Assembly (NCBI RefSeq): GCF_000612445.1
Contig: NZ_BALC01000006.1
Span: 62,001-126,000, forward strand
Origin: Liquorilactobacillus sucicola DSM 21376 = JCM 15457
GTDB lineage: Bacteria > Bacillota > Bacilli > Lactobacillales > Lactobacillaceae
DNA length: 64,000 bases
Direction of reading: 5' to 3'
The position numbers and the translations under genes were made by a program. This document shows, one piece after another, positions 8,816 through 18,347 of this stretch (positions within the stretch are counted from its first letter, which is position 1; every line of letters begins with the position of its first letter). The notes beneath the pieces were generated by a model. It ran no database searches, had not been told where the DNA came from, and saw only the letters and a program-made list of their open reading frames with translations.

Positions 8816-9616
8816 CTAAACGGTTAAAATTCCAAAGTACGATAGCACCAAAGCTAAAATAATAATCAAAAAGATAATTTTGATAACGCTCAGTTTTTTA
8901 GATGCGATCAGACGATAAACAATAAAGGTCAAAAGTGCGGGCAGGAGAGCCGGCATTATCTGATCTAGGATCTCCTTTTGAATCGGTAACTTAACCTTTC
9001 CTGTTTGGAATACCAGACCGACTTTCATCTTGACTACCGAAGGGATCAACGCTCCAACAACGGTCAAGCCCATAATCGAGGCCGCTTCGGTAAAGACCGA
9101 CAGTTTATCGCCTAATGCTGTTACCAGCTTCAGACCAGAATTATAGCCGATTGAGAATAATTTGAAACGAAAGAATAGAAAGAAGATATTTAGACACAAC
9201 CAGATAATTGCGCCTGTTGGGTTTCCTTGCAGGCCCATATAAGCAGAAATCGAACCCATAATAGTTGGATATAAGACCCAGATTAATGTATCACCGATTC
9301 CAGCTAAGGGTCCCATCATCCCAGTCTTGAAGTTTTGGACAGTATCAAGTGATTTAACACCATCTTTTTCCTCCATTGCCAAGCTGGCGCCTAATAGCAG
9401 GTTGGCCATCCAAGTAGTAGTATTGAAATATTTGAAATGATTGTTCAAGGAAGCCTTGTAGTCTTCATCCTTAGGATAGATTTTACGTAAAGACTTTTCC
9501 AGACCATAGACAACAGCAGGTCCTTGCTGGTTTTCGTAGTTGAAAATATTGCAGGCCATGAACATATAACGAAAAGCGGCTTTGTTGATGTCTTTTTTAT
9601 TCAGAATCTTACTCAT
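8816..9616 (-). CDS. PTS mannose-family EIID component
   Basis: About 266 residues. Start ATG 9616 has AAGGAG nine bases upstream and overlaps the end of the IIC gene by 8 bases; a longer frame to 9676 lies inside IIC and is not needed. EIID features: AAFRYMFMACNIFNYENQQG near the N-terminus, MMGPLAGIGDTLIW, and hydrophobic segments towards the C-terminus. With IIC it forms the membrane translocation complex. Confidence 0.93.
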   Translation of the reverse strand: MSKILNKKDINKAAFRYMFMACNIFNYENQQGPAVVYGLEKSLRKIYPKDEDYKASLNNHFKYFNTTTWMANLLLGASLAMEEKDGVKSLDTVQNFKTGMMGPLAGIGDTLIWVLYPTIMGSISAYMGLQGNPTGAIIWLCLNIFFLFFRFKLFSIGYNSGLKLVTALGDKLSVFTEAASIMGLTVVGALIPSVVKMKVGLVFQTGKVKLPIQKEILDQIMPALLPALLTFIVYRLIASKKLSVIKIIFLIIILALVLSYFGILTV

Positions 9617-10409
9617 CGAAGTCATCTCCTTCATCTTCAGTGGTGTTGCCACTGACTGTAGCTGTGGTTGGGGCATTCATTTTAGTATTGAAGAAATAGT
9701 AAGCAATTGCGAATCCAATAATTGAAATGCCTAAAATTGGAATATTCAAATAACCAGCTAGAACAAATCCGATTAACAGCATCGAAAGATACTTTTTGGC
9801 AGGCATGACCTGCAGTAAAAGTGCAATACCAACTACCGGCAGCATACTCCCAGCAATAGAGAGACCGTTGGTGAACCATTTTGGTAAGAATGTCAGGATA
9901 GTTTTAACGATTTGTTCACCGAAGATAACACATAAAGCAGTTGGAAGGGCAGTTGAAAGTCCAAATATCAGAGGCCCGATCCAAAAAATCCGATTCATTT
10001 TTTTGAAGTTTCCTAAATTAGCAGCTTTTTGTGCAGCATGTGTAACGTAAGTATTGAGCAATTTAGCGATTACATCTAGCTGAATGCCTAGCATACCAAC
10101 CGGGACCCCGACTGCTAAAGCGACAGCCTTGGCATCCTCAATGTTATGTGTTGTTTTTATTGCAACGTAGATCCCGACCAGAGCGGCTAGTCCCCAATTA
10201 GGCACTGAAGAACCACCGATGTTTGCAACACCAAGAGCCATTAATTGGAATGTTCCGCCAATAACCATCGCTGTTTGCATATCGCCCATGATGACTCCCA
10301 AGAAAAGAGCAATCATGATGGGAAACCAGGTAGTGATGACAAGCCCCTGCTGGTCTAAGACCATCCAGAAGGATAATAGAATAACCAATGCACCTTGTAT
10401 AATAGCCAT
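9609..10409 (-). CDS. PTS mannose/sorbose-family EIIC component
   Basis: 266 residues, very hydrophobic with several membrane helices. Typical blocks are GDMQTAMVIGGTFQLMALG and NIGGSSVPNWGLAALVG. It forms the sugar channel with IID. SD GGAGATG before ATG 10409. The charged C-terminus (TEDEGDDFDE) overlaps the IID start. Confidence 0.93.
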   Translation of the reverse strand: MAIIQGALVILLSFWMVLDQQGLVITTWFPIMIALFLGVIMGDMQTAMVIGGTFQLMALGVANIGGSSVPNWGLAALVGIYVAIKTTHNIEDAKAVALAVGVPVGMLGIQLDVIAKLLNTYVTHAAQKAANLGNFKKMNRIFWIGPLIFGLSTALPTALCVIFGEQIVKTILTFLPKWFTNGLSIAGSMLPVVGIALLLQVMPAKKYLSMLLIGFVLAGYLNIPILGISIIGFAIAYYFFNTKMNAPTTATVSGNTTEDEGDDFDE

Positions 10410-10420
10410 GTTCTCATCTC

Positions 10421-10897
10421 CTATTTGATATAAGTCTCTAACGGTTCCTCAGAATCACTTGGAACGAAGTGAAAAGTCACGGGAACACCAAGTGCTTGGA
10501 TTTTCTTAAGATCAGCAACTTCTTTGTCATCGACCGAAACCATTTTTTTGACAGTCTTTTTGCCTGCACCATCAAACATAATGCCAATGTTGACTTTAGG
10601 AACTTTCACGCCTCCTTCAATTAAGCGTACGATTGTTTCAGGTTCTTTCACGATTAGAAAAACATTGTGGTTGTCGTATTTTCCGTTGTTGAAGTTCGTG
10701 ATGGCCTTTTGAGTATCAATAATTGACATGCCTGTACCGGCAGGTTTGCTCATACGCATAGCCGCTTTTTGATTTTCATCTTTGCTGACCAAGTCGTCGA
10801 CCACCATTAAGCGCTTGGCCTTTGTATGTCCGGCCCACTGTGTAACAACAATTCCATGGATTAAACGTTGATCAATACGTGCTAATACTAAACTCAT
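10421..10897 (-). CDS. PTS mannose/sorbose-family EIIB component
   Basis: 158 residues, first gene of the operon. The phosphorylation site is His14 in RIDQRLIHGIV. It takes phosphate from IIA and gives it to the incoming sugar. SD AAGGAGAG. Gene order IIB-IIC-IID-IIA followed by an alpha-1,6-glucosidase and an RpiR regulator suggests a glucose-containing di- or oligosaccharide as substrate (inference). Confidence 0.92.
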   Translation of the reverse strand: MSLVLARIDQRLIHGIVVTQWAGHTKAKRLMVVDDLVSKDENQKAAMRMSKPAGTGMSIIDTQKAITNFNNGKYDNHNVFLIVKEPETIVRLIEGGVKVPKVNIGIMFDGAGKKTVKKMVSVDDKEVADLKKIQALGVPVTFHFVPSDSEEPLETYIK

Positions 10898-10927
10898 AAT
10901 AATCTCTCCTTGTTAGTTGATATCAAA

Positions 10928-10956
10928 AGTATACGGTCACAATAAAACGTTTACAA
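10928..10956 (-). promoter_or_regulatory. Promoter of the PTS-glucosidase operon with a cre box over the -35
   Basis: On the minus strand: -35 TTGTAA (10951-10956), 17-bp spacer, -10 TATACT (10928-10933). The cre-like sequence TGTAAACGTTTTAT (10942-10955) matches the CcpA consensus TGWAANCGNTNWCA at 12 of 14 positions and covers the -35, so catabolite repression by promoter occlusion is expected. The rest of 10957-11148 holds only a degenerate fragment of the intergenic repeat (about 11074-11104). Confidence 0.75.
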
Positions 10957-11148
10957 TAGTTAGCAAGGCTTTAGGGAAGTACTGCGCCGTTCTTGGGAAA
11001 AGCGTCATAAACATGGGAAAGTTCCCTGATCTTAAATGGATTAGCAAGACAATACTTGACGAAAAACGGTGGAGTTTGAGTACTAACTTGAAATTATTAA
11101 GATAGACAAAAGTTTTTGACTTCTAGCGCGCATTTGTACAGGACAAAT

Positions 11149-11190
11149 AAGGAGATTAGATCAAAAACTTACTTTTGACCTATCTCCTTA
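11149..11190. terminator. Terminator after the amino acid permease gene
   Basis: Stem AAGGAGATTAGATCAAAA paired with TTTTGACCTATCTCCTT. It is placed to end the minus-strand permease transcript. Confidence 0.75.
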
Positions 11191-11225
11191 ATTTTAAATC
11201 TGTTTAATTGAAAATAGCTTAGAAA

Positions 11226-12656
11226 CTATTTATGCAGTTCATGCTTACGCAGTATAGGCATAACAAAACCAAGACCGAATAAAACAAATACGGTGATAAT
11301 ATTAAGCAGTAGCTGGTGATCAAACGAACGAGTGCCGAATTCAGCCTCCTGTGGGATAAACCCAAGCGTTGCACAAACGAAAGTAAAGACTAGGCACCAT
11401 CCACCTACAAGTAAGGCACCAATTCGATTTTTGATGAAGATATAATCGGATTGGAATTTGTTTTGCTGCCAGCGAACAGCAACAAAAGCAAAAAAGACCC
11501 AGCAGGTTTTGTAAGGTGAAACGATGCCGTTGATATTTAACAGCCAGTTGTAGATAGTATTGATGTTTGGCAGGGTTCCAGTCAGCAAAAGTAAAAACAA
11601 GCTTAGACCGGTCGTCATCATATATGAATGAATAGGTCGACCGTTTTTATTCTTTTTGGTCATCCAGCGCGGCATGAATTTGTCGGCAACATCTCCTGCA
11701 AAGACCCGGCTGGAGGCATCAAGCAGGACAGCCAACTGTGCCATCATGAAAATCGCTTGTACAACTGCAAAGAGGTACATTAGAATCTTGCCAAGTCCCA
11801 ATTCTTGTCCCAGCATGTGAAATGCATAGTAAGGCCCGTTCATTTTGAAGTCATGCGGAATATTATTAGCATCAAAGAAGACAGCTAATGATAGAGTACC
11901 TAAAACAGTTAAGATTGCGGTCATAATGGCAAGCAACCACATTGCTTTAGGAAATTCATGCTTAGGATCACGCATTTGAACGAGATACGGAGCTGCTAAT
12001 TCAGCTCCAGACATAGCAAAAATCAATAAACCAGTCGTTGAAAAGTATTTAAGGCTGAAGTTGGGCATGAAAGCATGAAAATTGAATGGCTGAGTTGCCA
12101 TATGTGTTCCATGCAGTACTGAGTAGCCGGCAAGCAAGATGAAAAGTGCAGACATGATAAACATCGCACCACCACCAATAAGAGAAAGAATCTCAAGCGA
12201 GTTTTTGAAAACATTTTCAAGTAGAATGAAAGCTAAAATAATGCAAAAAGTTAGCAAACCAAATTGAAATGTTGACATTCTTGAGCCAAGCGAGTTGTCT
12301 CCAAGAATCATCCAACTGAAAGAGACAATAACAGAATTTGAAACATCAACGATATAGGGGACACTTTGAATCCAATACATCCAAGATGTCCAATAGCCTA
12401 GCGTATCGTTGCTACTACGTCTGACCCATGAAGCTAAACCGCCGCTTTGGGTTTCAAAAGTCAGCCCCATTTGGCTGACAATCATTTCATAAGGAATAAC
12501 ATAGGCAAAAAGCAAGAAAATCCAGGAAATAACAACTGATAATCCTTGGTTTTGAAAAGGATAGAAAATATTTTCAAAACTGATAATTGTGACAAAGTCC
12601 AGTAAAGCAATAACTGGCCACCGCATATAATGTTTTCTAGGTTCTAATTCGTTCAT
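11226..12656 (-). CDS. APC-family amino acid permease/antiporter
   Basis: 476 residues with about 12 predicted membrane segments and APC-superfamily features (YIVDVSNSVIVSFSW; FAMSGAELAAPYLVQMRDPKHEFPKA with conserved GAE). It is divergent from a pyridoxal-phosphate decarboxylase. Such pairs usually form an amino acid/amine exchange system in which uptake of ornithine (or a related amino acid) is coupled to export of the decarboxylation product, consuming protons and generating a membrane potential. The substrate is inferred from the neighbour only. SD GGGAG before ATG 12656. Confidence 0.82.
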   Translation of the reverse strand: MNELEPRKHYMRWPVIALLDFVTIISFENIFYPFQNQGLSVVISWIFLLFAYVIPYEMIVSQMGLTFETQSGGLASWVRRSSNDTLGYWTSWMYWIQSVPYIVDVSNSVIVSFSWMILGDNSLGSRMSTFQFGLLTFCIILAFILLENVFKNSLEILSLIGGGAMFIMSALFILLAGYSVLHGTHMATQPFNFHAFMPNFSLKYFSTTGLLIFAMSGAELAAPYLVQMRDPKHEFPKAMWLLAIMTAILTVLGTLSLAVFFDANNIPHDFKMNGPYYAFHMLGQELGLGKILMYLFAVVQAIFMMAQLAVLLDASSRVFAGDVADKFMPRWMTKKNKNGRPIHSYMMTTGLSLFLLLLTGTLPNINTIYNWLLNINGIVSPYKTCWVFFAFVAVRWQQNKFQSDYIFIKNRIGALLVGGWCLVFTFVCATLGFIPQEAEFGTRSFDHQLLLNIITVFVLFGLGFVMPILRKHELHK

Positions 12657-12933
12657 TTTTTCTCCCTCATTAATTAAAGATAGTATTTAAAATATAGTAA
12701 ACACTAAATTAGGGGGCTTATGAATGAATCCTAAGTTTAACCGTTTCACTTGTCGCGTACCTCAGCATATAATAAAATACGTGGAAGAATTGATTTGAGT
12801 CATAAGGTTTTAAACTGAATAGTAACTTAAAAAAAGAACTTCAATTTTTTTCATCCACCAGCTAATTGTAAGACAAAATACGTGCATTTCCTAGAGTTAA
12901 TTTGAAAATTGAAAAGGGTTAGGATATATTAAA

Positions 12934-15053
12934 ATGAAAATATTGAAAATAGCACTTCCGCAGGCTTTATTTACATATCTTCCGCAAGATTGGACATCTG
13001 TGGTTTTAAATAGTACCTTGCAAGGGGCAGAGTTAGCGGCAATTGTAATTAGAGAAAAAGAGCGTACAGATAGAGAATTAGCTGCTAAGCTGCTTGTTGA
13101 TTCAGGGCTTGATATTCCGGTGGTCACAGTTGCTGAAGGAGATGAGGCAACTGTTGTCAGAAAAAAGATCAAGGAAAAAGCACAAGCATATATAACTAAA
13201 AATGTTCCGCCTTTTTTAACGGATCTGATTGCATTTGCTAATGACCGCCCTGTGAGCTTTACGACTCCTGGACATCATAATGGACAATATTATGAAAAGC
13301 ATCCAGCTGGGGTGGTTTTCAACCGTTTTTTCGGAGAAAACATGCTGTATGCGGATACAAGTGATACTGTAGCTGAACTTGGAGATACAATGACGCATGC
13401 GGGAACGCCTTTGGCAGCTGAAAAGCGGGCTGCTGCAGTCTATAATGCAGATAAAGCTTATTTTTGCACGAATGGAACAACTAGTGCTAATACTATTTGT
13501 GCTAGTGCAGTGCTGACACCTGATGATCTTGTCTTATTTGATCGCAATAACCATAAGTCACTTTATAATAGTGCTCTCGTTATGAACGGAGCAAAACCGG
13601 TTTATATTCCGACAGATCGCAATGCATTAGGCTGATCGGCGAAATGGATCCTGAAGCTTTTGAAGAGAAAAAATTACGCAAGGAGGTTGCTAAAGTTTCA
13701 CCGGAAAAGGCACATGCAGCTCGGCCATTTCGATTGGCAATCGTTCAACTAGAAACCTATGATGGAGTTTTTTACAACGCAAAATGGATATTGGATAAGA
13801 TAGGCAGACTTTGCGATTATGTTTTATTTGATTGTGCTTGGGGAGGATATGAGCAGTTTATTCCCTTGATGCGTGAACTTTCACCATTATCATATACTTA
13901 CCAAAAGGATGATCCCGGAATTCTTGTTACTCAATCAGTTCATAAGCAGCAGGCGGGTCTAGGACAGACATCGCAGATATTGAAGAAAGATAAGCATATA
14001 AGCGGGCAGAAACGGTATGTCGACCATAAACATTTTAACAATGCATATCTGAAGTACGTTACTTCCAGCTATTCTTACCCGTTGTACGCGTCTTTGACAG
14101 TAAATGCTTACTTGGCTTCTGGCGATGGGAAGATGCGGTGGTGGCAGAAATTACTTGAACGCAGTATTGACTGGCGAAAGAAGCTTTTACAAAACTCTAA
14201 GCTTTTTAGACCATTGGTTCCACCGAAATTCGGCGAGACCTTATGGCAAGATATCGCAACCAACGATTTGGCTACTGAGCTTAAATACTGGAGATTGACT
14301 CCAGAAGACAAGTGGCATGGATTTAACAAGGTTGCTGCACATCAGGTCATGCTTGATCCTTTTAAATTAACGATTGTTACTCCAGGCGTTGACCTGAAAA
14401 ATGGAAAGTATACTTCGAATGGAATACCCGGACCGATAGTAGCAGAATTTCTAACAGAAAGGCGGATCATTCGGGGCAAAGCTGATCTGAACTCCTTGTT
14501 GTTTTTGCTGACCCCTGGAGACACTGATGCCGATTTGCAGGCTTTATTGGACGCTTTACTGGATTTTGAAAGCTATTATGATGCGGATGCGCCTTTGAGT
14601 CAGGTGCTGCCACGCTTGTACCAGCAATACAAAAAACGTTATTATGGTTATACTATCAAGCAGCTTTGTCAGGAGATGCACCTGTACTACAAAAAGCGAC
14701 AGACTTTTGGATTACAGCAGAAATTGTTTGAGAAGAAAGGTTTACAGTCCTATGAATGTACACCACAGGAAGCTGACCTGGCTTTTCGCCGCAATCAAGG
14801 CGAGCTCTGCAGTTTAGATGACATTGTCGGAAAAGTTGCATTAGAAGGTGCTTTGCCGTATCCACCGGGAATTTTCATTGTTGCTCCTGGTGAACGATGG
14901 CGTGGGATTGATCGTGCTTATTTCAAAGTATTGATTGGCGCGATTGAACGTTTCGCAGGTTTTGTTCCAGAGATCCAGGGAGTGTACTATCAAGAAAATA
15001 CCGCACATAAGCTTAAAGTTGCAGGAGAGGTTTTGGCTTCTCAAAATAAATAA
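12934..15053 (+). pseudogene. Ornithine/lysine/arginine decarboxylase (PLP fold type I, ODC-like), frameshifted
   Basis: Two abutting frames (12934-13635 and 13632-15053) together give about 706 residues resembling the inducible ornithine decarboxylase of lactobacilli. The N-terminal response-regulator-like domain is followed by the PLP domain (GHHNGQYYEKHPAG, FDRNNHKSLYNSAL, and SVHKQQAGLGQTSQ with the PLP lysine at about residue 338) and a C-terminal domain ending ALPYPPGIF...EIQGVYY. At 13630-13634 the frame breaks in TTAGGCTGATC. One extra C (GGCCTG) would restore LGLIGEMDPEAF, matching the family. All catalytic blocks are intact, so a sequencing error is as likely as a true null. Decarboxylation to a polyamine gives acid resistance with the divergent permease. 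Substrate choice is uncertain. Confidence 0.85.
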
Positions 15054-15070
15054 ACAGCGATATCAAAGAA

Positions 15071-15155
15071 GGGGACTGGGTCGAAGTGAAGTGCTCTATA
15101 ATAGTTAGACAAAAATCTAATTATTATAGAGCACTTCACTTTGATCCAGTCCCTC
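15071..15155. terminator. Very long hairpin terminator after the decarboxylase gene
   Basis: Outer stem GGACTGGGTC / GATCCAGTCC continues into AAGTGAAGTGCTCTATAAT paired with ATTATAGAGCACTTCACTT, about 38 bp of near-continuous pairing around a short A-rich loop. Placed between convergent genes. Confidence 0.75.
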
Positions 15156-15239
15156 AGTTATTCCAAATAAACTTGTTTCGCAAATTAAAATTTTACGTCA
15201 CTTTCGTATACCCATATGCAAAATCTGTTATCTCATAAC

Positions 15240-15713
15240 TTAAAATACGTTGCGTTTTGCAGGCTTAGATTTTAGCTCGTTAAAATCATACGCAACTAAT
15301 TCTTTTAGGCCGTTCTGACTTGCATCAAAATAAGCGGTTAGACTTTGCGCTATCATCAAGTTCAACTCTTTTTTAGGGTCGAATTGGATAATTGCAATAG
15401 GAGTGTTGGACTGAAAGGCAGCGCCAATTTCAAACATTGTGCCAGAGTCAGGTTCATTGTCGCTTTCTTCAGCTTTGTAGTCCAAAATTGCTACCAGGAT
15501 GTCCGCACGGTTTACTTGGCGCATATCCGACGCGAATACATATTGCTGCCATGCACGGCTACCAAATTCTTCTTCTTCAAATTGGTGCTCTTGGGGCAAA
15601 AAGATGTTTTTCGAGTCAATTGTACTGTTCGAAAGCAGTGCGTCCTTAACTTCCTGAATGCGGGCTTTTTGCTGGTCGCTAAAAAAGGGTGCTGCAAGAT
15701 AGACTTTGTTCAA
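15240..15713 (-). CDS. Nucleoside 2-deoxyribosyltransferase
   Basis: 157 residues, normal for the family. It exchanges the base of 2'-deoxynucleosides. Signatures: N-terminal KVYLAAPFF, and DSGTMFEIGAAF carrying the nucleophilic Glu95. A TTG start (15713) has GAGGT seven bases upstream; no ATG is available. Divergent from a deoxynucleoside kinase gene, and together they form a deoxynucleoside salvage pair typical of lactobacilli. Confidence 0.92.
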   Translation of the reverse strand: MNKVYLAAPFFSDQQKARIQEVKDALLSNSTIDSKNIFLPQEHQFEEEEFGSRAWQQYVFASDMRQVNRADILVAILDYKAEESDNEPDSGTMFEIGAAFQSNTPIAIIQFDPKKELNLMIAQSLTAYFDASQNGLKELVAYDFNELKSKPAKRNVF

Positions 15714-15757
15714 TTGTTTAACCTCGCTTTTTATAGTATATACAGATACAATATACA

Positions 15758-15769
15758 GTAGTTAACTAC
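15758..15769. promoter_or_regulatory. Palindromic operator candidate between the divergent salvage genes
   Basis: Perfect 12-bp palindrome GTAGTTAACTAC in an AT-rich divergent promoter region with further TATAC-type repeats around it (15740-15790). No known regulator is recognised. Confidence 0.4.
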
Positions 15770-15896
15770 ATAGTATACACTATATTGTGTAAAAGCAATG
15801 CTTTATTTTTAAGACGATACCGAGTATGATGGTTGTTGGTCACTAAAATGACACGACTAATAAATTGATTGGAAGAGAAAGGGTGTATCGATCATT

Positions 15897-16631
15897 TTGA
15901 TTACATTATCAGGAATTATCGGTTCTGGCAAATCGAGTTTAACTGCAATCTTGGCAAATGAGTTAGGAACCAAAGCATTTTTTGAACCAGTTGAAGATAA
16001 CCCTGTCCTACCGCTTTTTTACAAAGGCAACGAAATTGCGGCAAATAAAAGAGCGGCAGGAGATAAGGAAGCGACAAATCCTTATGCCTACTTGCTGCAA
16101 ACATATTTCTTAAATCGTCGTTTTAAGATGATAAAGGAAGCAATGCAAGATGATAATAATATTCTAGACCGCTCAATCTATGAAGATGAACTATTCATGA
16201 AGATGAACACCGACATGGGGAATGCGACTCAAGTAGAGTATCAGATATACAAAAGTTTATTAAAGAATATGATGGAGGAGCTTCCCTACGCTGCTAAGAA
16301 AAAGTCGCCGGATTTAATGATCACGATTAAAGTTTCATATGAAACAATGATTAAAAGGATTACCAAACGTGGTCGTAAATTTGAACTTATTCAAAATGAT
16401 CCATCATTGGCAGAATACTACAAACAGCTCTTAGGCTACTATGATGATTGGATGAATCAGTATAATGTCTCCCCACTGTTGGTTATTGACGGTGACAAAT
16501 ATGATTTTGTCGGTAATGATAATGATCGAGTTGCGGTTTTAGAGACAATTGAAGAAAGATTGTTGGAATTGAACAAGCTGACACCTGAGATGGTTGCTAA
16601 AATGAACAAGAGACATACAGGCTCGTTGTAA
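15897..16631 (+). CDS. Deoxyadenosine/deoxyguanosine kinase
   Basis: 244 residues of the dNK family, closely matching lactobacillus dAK/dGK. P-loop GIIGSGKSS at the N-terminus, FEPVEDNPVLPLFY, LQTYFLNRRFKMI, the DRSIYED motif and ITKRGRKFE. It phosphorylates purine deoxynucleosides made available by the divergent transferase. The start is a TTG at 15897 (AAAGGG upstream). No ATG lies in frame before the P-loop, so a few residues of the start remain uncertain. Confidence 0.9.
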   Translation: MITLSGIIGSGKSSLTAILANELGTKAFFEPVEDNPVLPLFYKGNEIAANKRAAGDKEATNPYAYLLQTYFLNRRFKMIKEAMQDDNNILDRSIYEDELFMKMNTDMGNATQVEYQIYKSLLKNMMEELPYAAKKKSPDLMITIKVSYETMIKRITKRGRKFELIQNDPSLAEYYKQLLGYYDDWMNQYNVSPLLVIDGDKYDFVGNDNDRVAVLETIEERLLELNKLTPEMVAKMNKRHTGSL

Positions 16632-16725
16632 TTAAGCTATGAGCACGAGCCCTTTTCCCGACTATTTATTTACAAGGTTGTTTCAAACGACGTATACTTG
16701 AGAAAACAGCTCTGAGGTGAAATGT

Positions 16726-17676
16726 GTGAATCCATTCAATAGGAAAAAGAAGAAAATAAGCGAGAGAAAGAAAGTAAACCAAAAAATTGGTAAGATTCTG
16801 TTGATAACAGCTATTTATTTTATAGTCTTTCAAGTGACAGCGTTGTTTGCTGGAATAGTGATGATGAACGGAAACGGTTCAAATGCGTCTATTGCAGCTA
16901 TTGAGAAAAGCGGGGTGCCATACTTCATTGCAGTTGCCTGTGGTCTGTTGGTTGTGATCGCAGTTTCTTCACCTCGACTAAGAAGAAAGATTTTTACAGA
17001 AACGAATGTTAAAATGACCCCAATTGCCTTTGTGTGTCTGTTGGCGGTTATGATGAGTGGTCAAGTAGTTGCAAGCTTGTATGGTTCTCTGCTTGAAAGA
17101 CTTGTCAATTTAATTGGGTATAGTGTGACCGCACAAATGCAAGCAGCAAGTGCACACAGCCAGACATTTTCAATGCTAGTATATGCGAGTCTTATTGGCC
17201 CTTTAAGTGAAGAAATTGTTTTTCGAGGTTTTTTACTGCGGACCCTTGAGCCGTATGGGCAGAAGTTTGCAATCATTGTTTCGGCGTACATGTTTGGTTT
17301 GTATCATGCTAATCTTTTCCAAAGCCCATTCGCTTTTTTGCTAGGCCTCATACTTGGATATACAGCGCAAACATATGGTCTAAAGTGGTCATTTGCGCTG
17401 CATGTTTTTAATAATTTCGTTTTAGGAGATTTCATGCTCTTTATTTTGCGCAATGTGCCGACGCACCAAGCTGAAACTATTAGCGGAATGATCCTTTTGT
17501 TCGGCGGATTGTTAGGTATTTCGTTTCTGTGGAACAAACGAGATGAGATCAAGGATTGGTTGGAAAAGCATCGCATAAAAAAAACATATCTAAAAGATAC
17601 TTTTTTAGGCAGATACAATGTCATAATAACGATTGCGGTCTTTATTTTAGCTTGTATGGGGTTAGAAAAACTGTGA
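16726..17676 (+). CDS. CPBP-family intramembrane metalloprotease (CAAX/Abi)
   Basis: About 316 residues with roughly eight membrane helices. It contains the diagnostic SEEIVFRGFLLR (EExxxR), a second block FGLYHANLFQ with the metal-binding His, and SFALHVFNN with the third His/Asn set. In Gram-positive bacteria such proteins serve in bacteriocin immunity or surface-protein processing; no bacteriocin gene is adjacent. GTG 16726 is preferred because GAGGTG lies six bases before it; GTG 16717 overlaps that SD. The lysine-rich N-terminus is cytoplasmic. Confidence 0.88.
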   Translation: MNPFNRKKKKISERKKVNQKIGKILLITAIYFIVFQVTALFAGIVMMNGNGSNASIAAIEKSGVPYFIAVACGLLVVIAVSSPRLRRKIFTETNVKMTPIAFVCLLAVMMSGQVVASLYGSLLERLVNLIGYSVTAQMQAASAHSQTFSMLVYASLIGPLSEEIVFRGFLLRTLEPYGQKFAIIVSAYMFGLYHANLFQSPFAFLLGLILGYTAQTYGLKWSFALHVFNNFVLGDFMLFILRNVPTHQAETISGMILLFGGLLGISFLWNKRDEIKDWLEKHRIKKTYLKDTFLGRYNVIITIAVFILACMGLEKL

Positions 17677-17783
17677 AGCATGCTATAATATAAGCAAACG
17701 GAAACGCTGTTTATTGGGTCTTGTTTGTCTTAAGATGAGACTTGGCGTGGAGGTGCGTAATTGTAAAGGATGGGGTGATCAGG

Positions 17784-18251
17784 ATGGCTCATAAGTATGA
17801 ACGTGTTTTGGCGGCGGTAGATGGATCCAAAGGTGCTGAAGTTGCATTGAAGAAAGCTGTTGAAATAGTTAAGCGAAACCATACCAAATTAGATGTATTG
17901 AGAGTTTTAGATTTGAACTCGCTGGAGTACGGCGGGGCAGGAATTGCGTTGGATGGTGAGCGTGTCTATAAGATAGAACAGGCTAATGAAGAGTATATGC
18001 AGAAGTTAAAACAAAAGTTGATTGCTGATGGTTTAACGGCAGAACAGGTGAATGTCCATCTGCGCTTTGGAAATCCCAAGATTGTGGTCGTTGACGATTT
18101 TCAGCCCGAGTATCAAAGCGATTTGATTGTCGTCGGTTCAACTGGCAAAAACTTCATTGAACGGCTAGTCGTTGGGTCTGTAGCTTCTTATATTACACGT
18201 AACGCGGCTTGTGATGTTTTGATGGCCCGTCCAGACAAAAATAGCAAATAA
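17784..18251 (+). CDS. Universal stress protein (UspA family)
   Basis: About 155 residues. N-terminal RVLAAVDGSKGAEVAL and the C-terminal ATP-binding pattern GSTGKNFIERLVVGSVASYI (G-2x-G-9x-G-S) show the ATP-binding class of Usp. Start ATG 17784 has GGGGTGATCAGG upstream; the longer frame to 17742 has no SD. Monocistronic, closed by a hairpin. Confidence 0.92.
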   Translation: MAHKYERVLAAVDGSKGAEVALKKAVEIVKRNHTKLDVLRVLDLNSLEYGGAGIALDGERVYKIEQANEEYMQKLKQKLIADGLTAEQVNVHLRFGNPKIVVVDDFQPEYQSDLIVVGSTGKNFIERLVVGSVASYITRNAACDVLMARPDKNSK

Positions 18252-18270
18252 TGTGATGTTTATTGAATAG

Positions 18271-18346
18271 AAAAAAACTGCAGCCGGAAAGTAATTTGTG
18301 GGGAAGATAATTCTGCACAAATCACTGAAGGCAGCAGTTCTTTTTT
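18271..18346. terminator. Bidirectional terminator
   Basis: A-run plus AACTGC..CC paired with GG..GCAGTT, then TTTTTT. It lies between convergent uspA-like and ABC transporter genes. The internal arms TTTGTG / CACAAA add a second stem. Confidence 0.7.
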
Positions 18347-18347
18347 G

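Noticed and set aside
9617-9676. Longer N-terminus for the EIID protein
   Set aside because: The extension lies inside the IIC coding region; AAGGAG marks ATG 9616.
12934-15053. Two separate genes (233 and 469 residues)
   Set aside because: The halves are contiguous parts of one decarboxylase; restoring one base joins them in the exact family order.
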